From the NCBI RefSeq assembly GCF_013373865.1, contig NC_050467.1:23396996-23460995 (forward strand): a stretch of DNA of 64,000 nt, in the 5' to 3' direction. The notes beneath the pieces were generated by a model, which was given only the letters and a program-made list of their open reading frames with translations, did not search any database and had not been told where the DNA came from. Both the position numbers and the translations under genes were made by a program. The stretch comes from Monomorium pharaonis (taxonomy: Eukaryota; Arthropoda; Insecta; Hymenoptera; Formicidae). Positions 23,630 to 35,300 of this stretch are shown here, piece after piece (the first letter of the stretch is position 1; every line of letters begins with the position of its first letter).

Positions 23630-23667
23630 TTAATTTATTTAATATTATAAAATATTAAATAAATTAA
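23630..23667. repeat. Perfect AT palindrome
   Basis: Seventeen-base arms (TTAATTTATTTAATATT and its complement) flank a 4-base loop. Part of the same unit recurs immediately downstream to about 23690. It is pure A/T, so it may have arisen by simple-sequence slippage. Confidence 0.85.
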
Positions 23668-25041
23668 TTTATTTAATATTATTAAATATTAAAATTATGT
23701 AATATTCACTAATGCTGAATATATTATACGAACACGACAGAACATATAAACAAGTAAAATTAAATTAATACACTTAAAAAATATGTTTTGTAAAATTTTT
23801 ATAATATTCAATAATTTTTATTTTTAACTTAAAATTTTGCATTCTAAAATAATCATGTCGCTGATTTTAATAAATGTGAAAACGTGAAGATCTGAATGCT
23901 GAACCAATAATCAAATATTAGTTCTTGGTTGCAAAATTTAATATTGTATGTTGATATTACTGACTCGTAGATATATTTGTACAATTTTTGTAAAATTCAG
24001 GATTTGGAATTATTGTTGTTAATTAATTTGTTAAATGGAAAATTTGATATTGTTTTTGATAAATTTCATGAATTTTATTTGTGGTATTTCGCATATTGCT
24101 TAATTAATCGCCGTTTCTCGACATATTTACAATTGCTGCATCTGGTATATAAATAGTGAATTTTATTATATTTATTTTTTATATTAATATTATATCTTTA
24201 TTGATTATTAAACTTACTTTTTATTTTTTGTGTATCTGGCTTTAGTAAAATATTTTGAATGTATAAGAGAAAACAAAATTTATATAAGATATAAATTTTA
24301 CATAAGATACAATATTTTATATTTTGTACTCTATAATAATAAAAGGAAAAATAAGTAGAGCCACTATTCAATCACAAATTTTGTGAATTCTAACACATAT
24401 TATAGATTGTCTAAAGCTTAATATATTATAAGCACGTAATTTAATATTTTAATTGTAATTAATTACACAATTACGAAATACGTAAATTAATTTTCATAAT
24501 ATTAAATACTCATCAAATGTAATTTTACTTAATATCAAAACAATTCGATGAAATTATAACATGTTATGCCGAAAACATTAAATGTAATATCAAAATTGAA
24601 GGAGTACTAACATTAAATAATAACATTTGTTTTCAAAATTCTTATTGATATTTCTAAAAAAAATTGGCAGCATTAGCATTTTTCATTCTTCATAATTTCA
24701 CATATCATCACAATCGTTAATAAATGCGGAAAATTTTTAATTTAATATTCGGTATTCAGAATCATATTGTTATTTTTTATGGCGTGCAATAAATACATAT
24801 ATACAGCACAGTGTATATTACTACAATATTAAATATTATGTGAGATAATTAAATAAGTGTGACAATTCATTGTTGAGCCGACTATTAATTTCACTCGTGA
24901 AATTTTTGTATTTGCATTGCTGATACTACTGAATCGCGAGTATTGTCTAAATTATTTCATTACTTGGGATTACGCTGCAGGGTAAAGAAAAAAAAAAACA
25001 ATTCGTTTAAGCCCTTAAAAATGTTCTCATGTTGGTCAAAC

Positions 25042-25160
25042 CGAGGAGACAAAGACACTTAGCGAGCCAAATAATGTTGAGTCGGACAGATAGTATTAAA
25101 TCGATTAACTCGCAGCATCTAAGAACTATCAGAGTAGCTAAGTGTCTCGTTTCGCCTCAC
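25042..25160. repeat. Imperfect inverted repeat
   Basis: The core AGACACTTAGC near 25053-25063 is repeated in inverse orientation as GCTAAGTGTCT near 25137-25147, with partly matching flanks that extend each arm to about 22 bases. The loop is about 73 bases. It lies within a 113-residue plus-strand open frame (25029-25370) that has no recognisable protein features. Confidence 0.5.
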
Positions 25161-25849
25161 TCTTCTTTCTCTCCTTACCTTCCTCCCTTTCAACTGTACC
25201 ATGTTCAAAGAAGCCGAGAAGCTTCTCAGCTATATATTCTCGATATATATATGTGTAATATGCACGTGTGCTATGTACTTAACGTGTGCTACTTAAGTGA
25301 GGGATTGTCGAGATTACCTCTTCACGAAGAAATAAACGTCTTTTCTAAATTTCTCATAGCAAATCTATAATTAAGGCGCATTAATTAGTAAAGTACGAAT
25401 ATCGGTGATTATCTTTAAGTTTTAAGTACACACATTTTAAAAGCGTAAAATATTTGCAGTTTTTTAAATATCAATTTCAGTTATTGATTTAATATACTGA
25501 AAGTGAATTGTAGAGAAAATTTTCATTATTCTGGAATATTTCAGCGGGCAAATTGTAGATTGATATGCTTAATAAGGTTTGTGGCAAACGCAGTAGGAAA
25601 TATAACTCCCCGTGAAAAATGTTTTTGCTAATTTTTTCTGACTAAAATAAAAGGTAAAAAGAGAGAAAGAAAAAGAGATACTAAATCATTGTATAATTTA
25701 AACCGAAATACTCTATCGTTGATAATTGAAATTGAAATGATTGTTTATTAGTCTTATTACACATGTAATATATAAAATATTTTAACAATAATAAAATTAG
25801 AACTAAAGAAAATATAAAGATGAGAAGATCAATATATTTTCATGTCAGA

Positions 25850-25905
25850 GCTGGAGATTGTAAAAATTCACATAAAAGTTATTAGTAGGTATCAAAGTTT
25901 GCTGT
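25850..25905. repeat. Single arm of a dispersed repeat
   Basis: A segment containing GATTGTAAAAATTCACATAA and a following TTATTAGTAGGTATCAA closely resembles both arms of the inverted-repeat element at 26838-27116. Three copies within 1.3 kb point to a small mobile or duplicated element. Confidence 0.6.
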
Positions 25906-26153
25906 AAACTGATACTAGCTCTCTTATTTTTTGATATCTAACATTTACAAATATCTTTTCTTTCTTTTTGCGTTTATCTGATTTGAATATTGATTTTTTT
26001 TTATTGTACTTGTTTTATTTCTCAATATTTAAATCACAATGTATCAAAAGTAATACTTTTGTACTAATTATTATGTATATTGTTATTAATATGTCACATA
26101 AACTTGCATAAAAGAAATATATAAGGTGTAGTTTAAAAGTAAACTTGACTTAC

Positions 26154-26235
26154 CGATAAATAAGTACTGAACCGACGACGAGAACAACCACGATGGAGCT
26201 CAATACCATGGAGAGAATAGCGTATCCCGGAAGAG
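26154..26235 (-). CDS. Receptor guanylate cyclase, coding exon 7 (transmembrane helix)
   Basis: An 82-base exon encoding about residues 519-545, SLPGYAILSMVLSSIVVV then LVVGSVLIYR. This is a single uninterrupted hydrophobic helix of about 22 residues ending in Tyr-Arg, where the stop-transfer side begins. It is the only membrane segment in the reconstructed protein after the signal peptide, giving an outside N-terminus and inside C-terminus. The acceptor is ttcaattcag before 26235 and the donor is CG|gtaagt at 26153. Phase 2 leaving is completed by the G that opens exon 8. Confidence 0.96.
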
Positions 26236-26580
26236 CTGAATTGAACATTAGTAATTTAAATGAAAAAATATATCTTTGAGAGAGATAGAGATAGAAACAG
26301 GGGGAGAGAGGGCGGGGGAGAAGAGAAGAAAGTCAAATGGTTTTATGCTAGTAGGAAAAACCTGAATCATAATATGCCAAGGCAATTACGGAAAGGAAGA
26401 ATTCTGCGTTTAATTTTGTTAGATGCTTTTAGTAATCAAATCATATGATTAAAATTTATTCAAGTGTAAAAATGTTTTTATTCCTCGATACATGCGTATT
26501 TCTCATATCCACAATTTTACATTATGTATTATTCGTTTGTTATTACACTTAGATTAAAAAAAAAAGCATTAGTCACTCAC
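26236..26580 (-). other. Intron 6 of the receptor cyclase
   Basis: A 345-base intron with a short GA-rich stretch near 26275-26330. Nothing else seen. Confidence 0.9.
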
Positions 26581-26719
26581 AATTATCTGGGCATAACGAT
26601 CCATCGAATCCGCAAGTAGGTGTATCCGGAGGTGGTTCCAAACGACCTCCGGCCCAATGAATTTGCTTCCCAGGGACATATTCCAATGTTTTATTCACAC
26701 CATAATAATTGGCCACAAT
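26581..26719 (-). CDS. Receptor guanylate cyclase, coding exon 6 (membrane-proximal ectodomain)
   Basis: Encodes residues 473-518, from IVANYYGVNKTLEYVPGKQ to CGFDGSLCPDN. The motif IHWAGGR...PPPDTPTCGFDGSLC is diagnostic of the juxtamembrane region of natriuretic-peptide-receptor-type cyclases, where W-P-G-G-x-x-P-P-D-x-P-x-C-G-F-D precedes the transmembrane helix. C508 and C515 probably form the small membrane-proximal disulfide loop. There is a sequon at N481. The acceptor is ctcgcag before 26719 and the donor is T|gtgagt at 26580. Confidence 0.96.
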
Positions 26720-27328
26720 CTGCGAGAAATTATTTTATGAATAAGATTAAAAGCGTCGAGAAAATGAAACAAATATGTTAATGAAAATGTTAATAAGTGA
26801 TATTAGGATTGATAAAAATTAAATATAAAGTTGAAAAGTCTATATTGGTTTGCAGTGGAACTTGATGCCTAATAATAATTTTGTGTGAATTTTTATAATC
26901 CTAAGTTTATTAAACTAGTAAACTGCGCTATGTAATATTACACATTTCTATTAAACTATGTAATATTACACATTTCAGTTTTAGTTAAGAACTGTATTTC
27001 AAGATCGTGACAAATATGTGGAGCGCAGTTTATGTGAACTGGGGATTGTAAAAATTCACATAAAATTATTATTGGATATCAATATCTAGTACAAACATAT
27101 AGATTTTTGTGTAAAATATAAATGTGTTACTTGCAAAATATTATGGATTAGAGATAACTACAGTCAGATTTTATATACAATTTTATTGTTAGGTTAATAT
27201 ATTAAATTTGCTATCACGATGCAAATGTTATAAATTAAATTATTTTAATTACAGCATTTTGGGTAAAATAGTATCTCCCTATTAAGCATAAATAGTTAAA
27301 TAGTTATTAATTTTCCAAGATGTCTTAC
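26720..27328 (-). other. Intron 5 of the receptor cyclase
   Basis: A 609-base intron of which nearly half is the inverted-repeat element at 26838-27116. The remainder is AT-rich. Confidence 0.85.
26838..27116. mobile_element. MITE-like inverted-repeat element in intron 5
   Basis: Two arms of about 95 bases (about 26838-26932 and 27021-27116) are imperfect reverse complements. Shared blocks, read in the right-arm sense, are AGCGCAGTTT, GGATT.TAAAAATTCAC, AAAATTATTATT and ATCAA. The spacer holds a tandem duplication of about 20 bases (CTATGTAATATTACACATTT). There is no coding capacity, so it would be a non-autonomous element. I cannot fix its exact ends or a target-site duplication. Confidence 0.6.
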
Positions 27329-27420
27329 TTCGAATCTCGATGTTTCTGGATTCATGTCCAGCAGAGAATAATCCACAATTCTGTCGCCATTCTCGTCTAT
27401 GTTTACATCGCCGGTTATTC
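27329..27420 (-). CDS. Receptor guanylate cyclase, coding exon 5 (ligand-binding domain C-terminal strand region)
   Basis: A 92-base exon encoding residues 442-472, ITGDVNIDENGDRIVDYSLL then DMNPETSRFE. In natriuretic peptide receptors the same place reads G-x-x-x-I-D-x-N-G-D-R-x-x-D-[FY]-x-L-x-D-M, the strand that returns to the membrane-proximal lobe. The acceptor attccag precedes 27420 and the donor GAA|gtaaga is at 27328. It enters in phase 1 and leaves in phase 0, which agrees with exons 4 and 6. Confidence 0.95.
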
Positions 27421-28607
27421 CTGGAATTGATCATAATTATGCAAAAACAAAACGATATTGCATATTTATGATTACTTGATTAGGTTTAATTAAATTTGAA
27501 TATTACAGCCGCGGCAGCTAGTGCCAGAATTCTTAATTCTTGAAAAGCATTTTGTTTTGTACGGTAAAATTTCGCGTAGACGATTCAGTTTGATATAACC
27601 GATATAGAAATACAATGATGCTTTGTGAGAATACGTATAGGAAGACAGCAAGACGAGAACATATTAAAATATAAAGCAAACTGGCAATCTTGTATTCCGT
27701 TCGATGTCAGCTATGTCAGCTGTATAAAATTTTTAGAAAATTCACGAATCAAAGATTCGAGGCGAAATAGCGAATATATGGGCGAATAAAAGGGGAATAA
27801 AAGTAATCATACATCAAAGATCTTTGCCTGACAGATAAGATTTAAAGCCAGAACAAAAATCAAGTGTTTGCATATTCATATTGAAAGATAAAAGAACATA
27901 AACTTAAGCTGACATTTGAAACAAATAATATAAATTTATTTACATATATGTATATACAGACGCAAACATTTTTTTGAAAAAGTTGTTTCCAAATTAATCG
28001 AAGAACTTATAATTAAAGAATAATGGCAAAAGTGTAAATATTATTGAAAAATATTACAAACATTTACATAACATTCGAGGAAATTAAAAAGAGAAAAAAT
28101 TAATAATGCGTAAATTAATTCCATAAAAATTATAAGAATTGAAAACCATGATGATGTTAATAATAAAATTACTGTGAGTTTACCGGAATAACTTATTTAA
28201 CCGTTCTAGCAATAAATTTCTAATTAACAATGGTCCATTTATCTATTCTGTGTTTGAAATCATTATTCAACCTTTTTCTATTGTTGGTCGATTCTTATTA
28301 TACAGTTTTTCTTTCAGGGTTCTCTAGATTTTGTCTTATAGCTTTGTTGATTGTGATAATAAACGACGATCCATCGACGCGATGTAACGTTGATGCAACA
28401 AAAACCGATAATGCAGAACACGATTTTTCATTTCATTAAAGATAAAGCAAAGTCCTAAACTCTGAAAAAATTTCTCGCTAGAAATCCCTTTACAATCGAT
28501 CAACTTATCCGTTTTTTAACACATCATTTTCGTTAAAGTCGCGCCCGATTGACTACCGCGAATGATTTTCGTTATAAATGTGAGCAACGAGAAAATCTGA
28601 AGCTTAC
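27421..28607 (-). other. Intron 4 of the receptor cyclase
   Basis: A 1.2 kb AT-rich intron with consensus borders. I see nothing else in it. Confidence 0.9.
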
Positions 28608-28942
28608 CCTTGAAACTCTTTCCCCACATTCTTCGGGTTAGGTTACCGCCGTCTGGGATGACCTCACCCGGTTTCTCCTGCAGGCTCTCTTTAAGGGTGA
28701 GGGCATAAAGCAGCACGGCGTCGTAAAATGCCGTCACGAAGGTAGAGACCGAGCTGTTACCAAAGGTGAAGTTGTATTTGCTTTGAGCCAAAGATTTAAC
28801 TTCGCGCGAAAAATTCTGGTACTCTTGGTTGTCTGGGGTGCGCGTTGTCACCGTTAGCAAGGCCTGATAAGCCTTTCGGGCTTTTTCGTTTCTATCATCG
28901 GTGTCGCTCTCGACTCTCCATGGCTCCTTGGAATTATTATCG
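28608..28942 (-). CDS. Receptor guanylate cyclase, coding exon 4 (ligand-binding domain)
   Basis: Encodes about residues 330-441. The exon starts DNNSKEPWRVESDTDDRNEK, then KAYQALLTVTTRTPDNQEY, a helix (FVTAFYDAVLLYALTLKESL) typical of the NPR ectodomain where YDAVLLYA lines the receptor cleft, and ends NLTRRMWGKSFKG. Sequons include NFT, NSS and NLT. The acceptor is tattttag before 28942 and the donor is G|gtaagc at 28607. The phrase MWGKSFKG continuing into ITGDVNIDENGDR from exon 5 reproduces the family's N-R-T-F-x-G-I-T-G-x-V turn. The acidic loop at the start (ESDTDDRNEK) is as expected for the region after IELYS. Confidence 0.95.
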
Positions 28943-31900
28943 CTAAAATACATTCATGCACTTGATATTTTACTTATAAATTTTCGTATGTTATTATGAG
29001 ATAAAAAGATTTACACGTTCGAATAGACGAGCAACTGTCTACGATCACCACTCGCTCGTAGTTTAAATTATGTTAAGAAAAAGTTACGAAAAGGCATTGT
29101 AAATAAGTGTAGATACACTTAAAAATATGTTTATATTAAATTTAACATTTGTATTTGAAAAGTGTGCGTTAGCATTTTTTAATTTTTTTAAACTTTTTTA
29201 ATTTATATCTTTCTACACACGTTTTTAATTGAAATGAGTTTATATATATAGCTTCTCATATTCAGAATTACAAACATTAAATTTTCATTATAACATTTAT
29301 TTTGTTTTTCCTCGAAAATCCTAAAATCGTTGATATTAAAATGGCACATGCGACCCAATTAATTTATGTTTCGGTGAATATCATTTAACTACACCGTGTG
29401 ACCGAGCAGCTTTTCGCCTTCATACCATTACCAGAGATCATAACTTTCATTTTATGATACTCGATCGTTACGTTATAATTGGAACATATAAAAGCCACAA
29501 ACATCTACCATACATAACGCGTGTAACACTCGAATTACAAGGGGTGAGAAAATTCTCACGTAAAAAGAAAAACAAAAAAATTCTTATGCAGGCGGCGGAG
29601 CAAATGCAGGGCGCGTGATTAAATAAAGTGATGGCGTCAAGAATAACACGGCGTCACCGTGGGCGTCTCTGCATCAACGATTCGTTTATTTTTTATTTTT
29701 GCATCTTGTACGTCTTTCCTGACCTTAAGGTGAGGCGAATAAATCGGCATAGTTCGAAAGCAATCTTAAGTTGATCATGGGAAGTTTTCTCCGTTCGACA
29801 TTCTAAAAATTCTTCGACTTTCTAATCTAACGACAGGGATATCGGAATACTCGATTATCCGAAGAAAAAATTGTCGGATACGTTCTCTAATGGACGTAAA
29901 TTTAAAAGATACGTGGTATTTTTTTGTTATTTGTAATTGAACTGACTATTATACGAAGGGTACGAGATTAATTAAATTTAACTGAAAAAAACTGATGAAT
30001 AAAAATTCCAATTACATTAGTACTAAAATCAACGCCAATCGTAGCTCGAAAAGCCATGAGATACTTTACATTTCCGTCCTTCGTTTTAAATCTCACGTGA
30101 ATCTCATTAAATCAGATTTTCATCGTTTTTCGCTTCAGCAAAGAATTCACGAGATCGCGATTTCGCTAAATTCGTGCGAAAATTTTCGCTTCCATGTTTT
30201 TTCTTCTTAAAGCTATTCCTTGATAGTTAATTTCTCTGTTACTAACAAAGTTTATACAGTTTAATTGTTTATACAATTTGTAACGGATGCAACGGCTGTG
30301 TCTATTCTGACTCAACTATAATCTAAATGAAGAGCTGTGGTTTGAGGTTTCCGATACGGATTAAATTCCACTCGATCCGAAATCGCGCGATATCCTTTAT
30401 TAACAAGAGCTATACACAAGGGCTATAAACAGAGAACGAAGTGGAAGTGCAACGAGATATCGAATGTTTTTCCAAAATTGACTTCTGTAATGTAATTGGA
30501 ACAATCTTAATTTACGCGATGTATCTTTGGGATTGCCAAGATCCGTTTCTCTTTTTTTTTTGCTCACATGACCCAAACAAGATCATCAAAAAGATAAAGT
30601 AACGTTCGATAATGTGCTCGTAAGTTTCTTACGATCGCAAAGAATCACGTATACTACATTACGACTTACGTTTACGACGTTTCGGGATTAGCAATTTCCT
30701 GGGACGAAGCTTTTCAAGGCCTCGTTAACAGCGCGATCGTACGATACACCTGCACTTTGCACAAACAGGAAATTTAATGCTGTCCGACACGCTTATCCTT
30801 ATCGGTGAAATTTCACTCTAACATTTAAGGAATGCGTTTTCAAAGTTATGGTATATAGCTCTGTTGCTTTATCCCGCGAAAGAAGAGATCGCATCAGTGA
30901 ATTGCATGTCAGGCAGTCTCTTTGCGAATGCGAGCGCACTGGATGGTATTGATATTCTCAATTGTACACATAGTAGGTACGTAAACACAAGTTTATTTAA
31001 GCAAGCAAACTATTTTCCCGAAACAAGTACGTTAACAATGTAGCAAGAGATGAAATAGGTTAAAGAGAACTCTAAAATATCTCCGATAGTAAAATTAGTT
31101 TTTAGTAAGCGAAATAAATAAAGTAAATTGTTTTATTCTAACCATATTACGTTAGACAAGAAAACTAATATTAATATATTGTTTCAAATAACATATTGTT
31201 TTACATTCATGCATGTAGAAATTACTTGGAGTTGCTCCTAGGTATCGAAATGTACTAAATAATATTATACTGACGATATTTTTATTAACTATGAAAGAGG
31301 TTTGCATGTATTTGAACATGAAAATGATTTTTCTGCGGCTCTTTACCGGCCACAAAGTCGCAAAGTTTTTGTAATTTTCTATCTATTGTATATACATGTA
31401 TCACATGTATGCATGTATATATACAGTTTTTTTTAATTAAAACGTTTTCTTTTTCCCTCCAAGAACATTCTAAACTTCAATTACATAGTAATTTTTATTA
31501 ATAAAGAACGAATTTTTTTCTCTACGTAGGACGAGCACACATATACAGGTATATCTTGATTTGCTATGTCTACTATGAATACACGGTTTCAACGTTGTCA
31601 GTTCCCATTTTAATTTCTTTTTATTTGTCCCTCCGTGAGTAGTACTCCGTGAAGACAGACGCGACGTATTTCATGCCAATTTTCCTTCTATGTAAAACCA
31701 AGCCGTATGTACCGGCTATGACTCCACATTCGTTTCAATTATAAAACCGGCTTTAGTGTCCGAGACACGCGCCATTATACAAGCATCCCTAGTTTATGTT
31801 CTAGTTTTTTCACATGCAACCCATGTTCGTACAAATTTCGTGCGTTGTGAGCGGATTTATACCACAGGCTATAATCTTAAATAACATTTTACAGCTACGT

Positions 31901-32280
31901 CACTAATACGCAAAATTTTAATATTTATACATGGAATCTGTGTTAAATGAGATATCTTGCATATCTAGAAAAGAATTTAAAAAGGGTATTACACGCAAAG
32001 AAAGTTCTATTTCTAATATATGTATACAATTAATCTTGTCTTAGATAAGATTAAGTTTTTCTTGTAATTATTTTTTTTTTAATATACAGATCTTGCGTCT
32101 CCTGTCTCATTTAAATATTCGTGATATGTTATATTATGTTATGTTATAATCGCGCGCATGTTTATCACTATTTTTTATTCCGCACGAAACTTCCGCAATA
32201 ACGTGCTATTCACGACATCACGACACAACCAACACACGCAATTACTCTTAGTGATAAAATTGTGAGTTTTCTCTACTCAC
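28943..32280 (-). other. Intron 3 of the receptor cyclase
   Basis: A 3.3 kb AT-rich intron. No exon, structural RNA or repeat of note was recognised. Confidence 0.85.
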
Positions 32281-32395
32281 CTTGAGTAGAGCTCTATGGA
32301 AAAGAACACGTACTCCCCTGAGTCCACCATTCCGAGCTCCTCAGCAGCTAGCAATATTTCTCGGATGGTCGTTGAATTAGCGCACATTACTATAA
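32281..32395 (-). CDS. Receptor guanylate cyclase, coding exon 3 (ligand-binding domain, second lobe)
   Basis: A 115-base exon too short to stand out as an open reading frame. With one base carried in from exon 2 it encodes about residues 292-329: IVMCANSTTIREILLAAEEL followed by GMVDSGEYVFFSIELYS. This matches the vertebrate NPR pattern in which a short strand (VIILCA-like) is followed by an alpha helix and GEYVFFNIELF. The acceptor is ctgtttcag, with the exon starting at 32395. The donor is AG|gtgagt at 32280. It contributes phase 2 to exon 4, and the joined codon AG+C gives Ser. Confidence 0.94.
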
Positions 32396-35300
32396 CTGAA
32401 ACAGGGGAAGAAAACAATTTCTTAGGAGACACATTGAGATGTATATAAATAATATTATCATGATCGAATTATTTTATGATATACGCTCGATCTAAATGCA
32501 TTTGCAGTGCTATGAATGTGATACTACAAGTGTATGCATCCACTTAATTTTACGTGAAAATATAGTCCCACGTGTGCCATGTATTTGCAAGTGTCGTATT
32601 TTTAAAAATGTATGATCTAACTTTACCAATAGATGATCGATCGAAAGATATTCTTGCATCAACTTTAGTTGCTAGCAATAATATTACTGTTTTTACCTTT
32701 TATTCATATAAATTTATTTTATATAAAAATTTAATTATGAGGCTTATTTTCAAATAGGTTCAAACTCATATTTCTAAAAATGGAGATTATATCTTTATGA
32801 TAAAATTAAAAAAATTTTTCGCGATATATAATTTCTGTTTCTTATATAGATTGAAAACGATGTATAAAAAATGTTTTTCAATTATATAATTTTATATAAT
32901 TATGGAAATTAATATAGATTAAGTAATAATTTGTCAATAATTATAACTCGTGAACTTTCATCTAATATAACTTATATGTTTATGTAAATTCCAAAATTAC
33001 AACACGCTATCAGATTATATCAGTAAGATCACAAACAGTACCGTAAGGCTCAACGTCAGCGATCTGTAATCGTCGTATATTGTGCTTCGATATCTTTATC
33101 CCAACTCAATCCAGCTTAAACCCAACGGATTCAACGCGGAATTCAGGGAGAGAGATATATATATAGATAGGCAAAGAGAAGACAAGGAAATTTCGATTAT
33201 CGTTTCTCTTTAAAGTGGAATACAGTATACGCAGACACACAGTTATACATAGTTGCACATAGTTATTCCTACATTGCTGTCCGACGCGCAGACTCCTCTA
33301 CATGCGAGTCTTCTCCATCAAAGCGCGCATCATCTTGTCAAGTTAAACTTTGTATGGGCTTAAGATATCGCGGATAGATAAATAGTCTTCATGTTACAAG
33401 GCGTATAAAATCCCGTATGAATCCAGAAAATCTTCTGTACGCCGATGTTCATCAAGCATTTTGCTTTCTCTCATACATAAACAACGAATACATAGGCCGA
33501 ATTTCATAAACCGCGAGTATCAAGTTATACATTGTATGTTTCTGTTTGTACATACACACATACGTATCTTGAAAAACTTATTATATTTACTAATGAGCTA
33601 TATAATTACTTAGATGTTATAAAATGACTATAATTGTAATAAATAAAACAATAATAAGAGAGCTATAAAAGTTGAACGCAATTAGTGGTGCGAAAAAAAA
33701 AAATGTTTTCCATATAAGGTTGCCTCTAATTAAAACTCGTAAATACAGTCGTTGTATAACAAACAGTTCGATTCCATTTTGAATCAGCGTAAAATTGCAG
33801 TCACGTAAGAATAAGATACGTCATTAAAAAAACTAGTAAACTTATTTTGCAAAATTATTTCGCGAACGTCCTGATCCTCACAAGACGTTTCAGCAAAATG
33901 TGCTTTCACAAAATAATCCGTGGGCTGCTCGTATCATTGCACCGCAACCGAGTCAGATATAAACGTTTATCCAAGCCAAGTCATAATCCCTCTTTTACGA
34001 CAAGTCAAACATGCACCATTAATCGGTACAAGTCTCGCATACGTTTCTAACTAACTTTGGATCAGGACACAATTCGGAACATTAACATTTTTAGAGACAT
34101 CAAAGAATTCTATAAAATTTAGTGATTGATGCGTTGGAATTGCAAAATTTTATCTGAATTCTTATTATTAATATTTCAAAAAACAATATCTATAAATTAA
34201 CAGATATTTTACACAAGAAATAGTTGATGCAACTTTAAAATAATTTAGAAGTCTAATTATAAAAAAATTAAACGTAATGAAGATTGTCTTTATTTTAGGA
34301 ATGTTTGGTTCTACAATACCAATTAAAAAAGTTATCGAATTTTTATAAACTGCAGATTTTTTGAGTTTATTCTTTTTTTTATTTAACGACAATTGCACGG
34401 CACATGAATCCAAATAAATTTTTACACGACTATTTATTAAAGTTTTATTAGTATGTAAGAAATTTGATTTTAATTTGTAATGCTATTGTTTTCAAATTTG
34501 CAAATAAGTATAAAAAGAAACATTAATAAAATAAAAAGTAAATTATATAATTTAATTAAAATTAAATAATTTAAGCCAGTAAAAGAATTTATTAAGATTA
34601 TGTTTAAATTTTATCACAGATATTCAAACGTAAAATAATAAAATATAATAAATAATAAAATAATATATAAAATTTTGAAATTTTAAAATACTTCGAAATG
34701 TGACATATATCCTAAATCCATCGATCCAACATTTCATTCATTCTATTCCAATGTATTGCTATAAGATGAAATTGTTTCCTTAATAATGTAACATTGTCAT
34801 ATAGTTTGTGCCATTTATTTGCGCACCTGGAGCAGCAAATCGACATTGTAGAATGTCGCGCTTTGTCGTATTAATATGTTATTCTCGAAACAAAGCGAGC
34901 AAAGCGAGACGTATTGTCTCATAACGCCGGTAAGATGCAATAAGATACAAAATACGTCGTCGTCGTTATTACGGTTCGATCTTACTCAGTTTCTCATTAG
35001 AGATGCTCTTCGTCTACCGCCGTAGCTACCGTCGACGATGACAACTAGCAAGAGTCATATGATATAAAGTTAGCTAAAGTTCACTCTACTATGTGAGCGC
35101 CGGCATTTCGCCGACGTAAAGACACCAGTTAGAATTTACGTGCGTTCCAACTGTATTTCTTCATCCCGTTCCATTTAAGGCGTTTCAAGTAGATACAGTT
35201 AAAGAATACATTAGAATGAAGATACGTCAAATTGCAAATTATTGCAGATTATAGACGTTACGAATGATAATAATTGAACGAATATTCTAATGTACTTCTT

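Larger units (their letters stand above)
19947..26153 (-). other. Intron 7 of the receptor cyclase (6.2 kb)
   Basis: Lies between the transmembrane exon and the juxtamembrane exon. It contains a (TA)n repeat at 20203-20252, a 12-bp hairpin at 20676-20717, a plus-strand exon-like segment at 22677-22796, a GA repeat at 22842-22873, a perfect AT palindrome at 23630-23667, an imperfect inverted repeat at 25042-25160 and a single arm of a repeat element at about 25850-25905. The rest is AT-rich with nothing evident. Confidence 0.75.
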
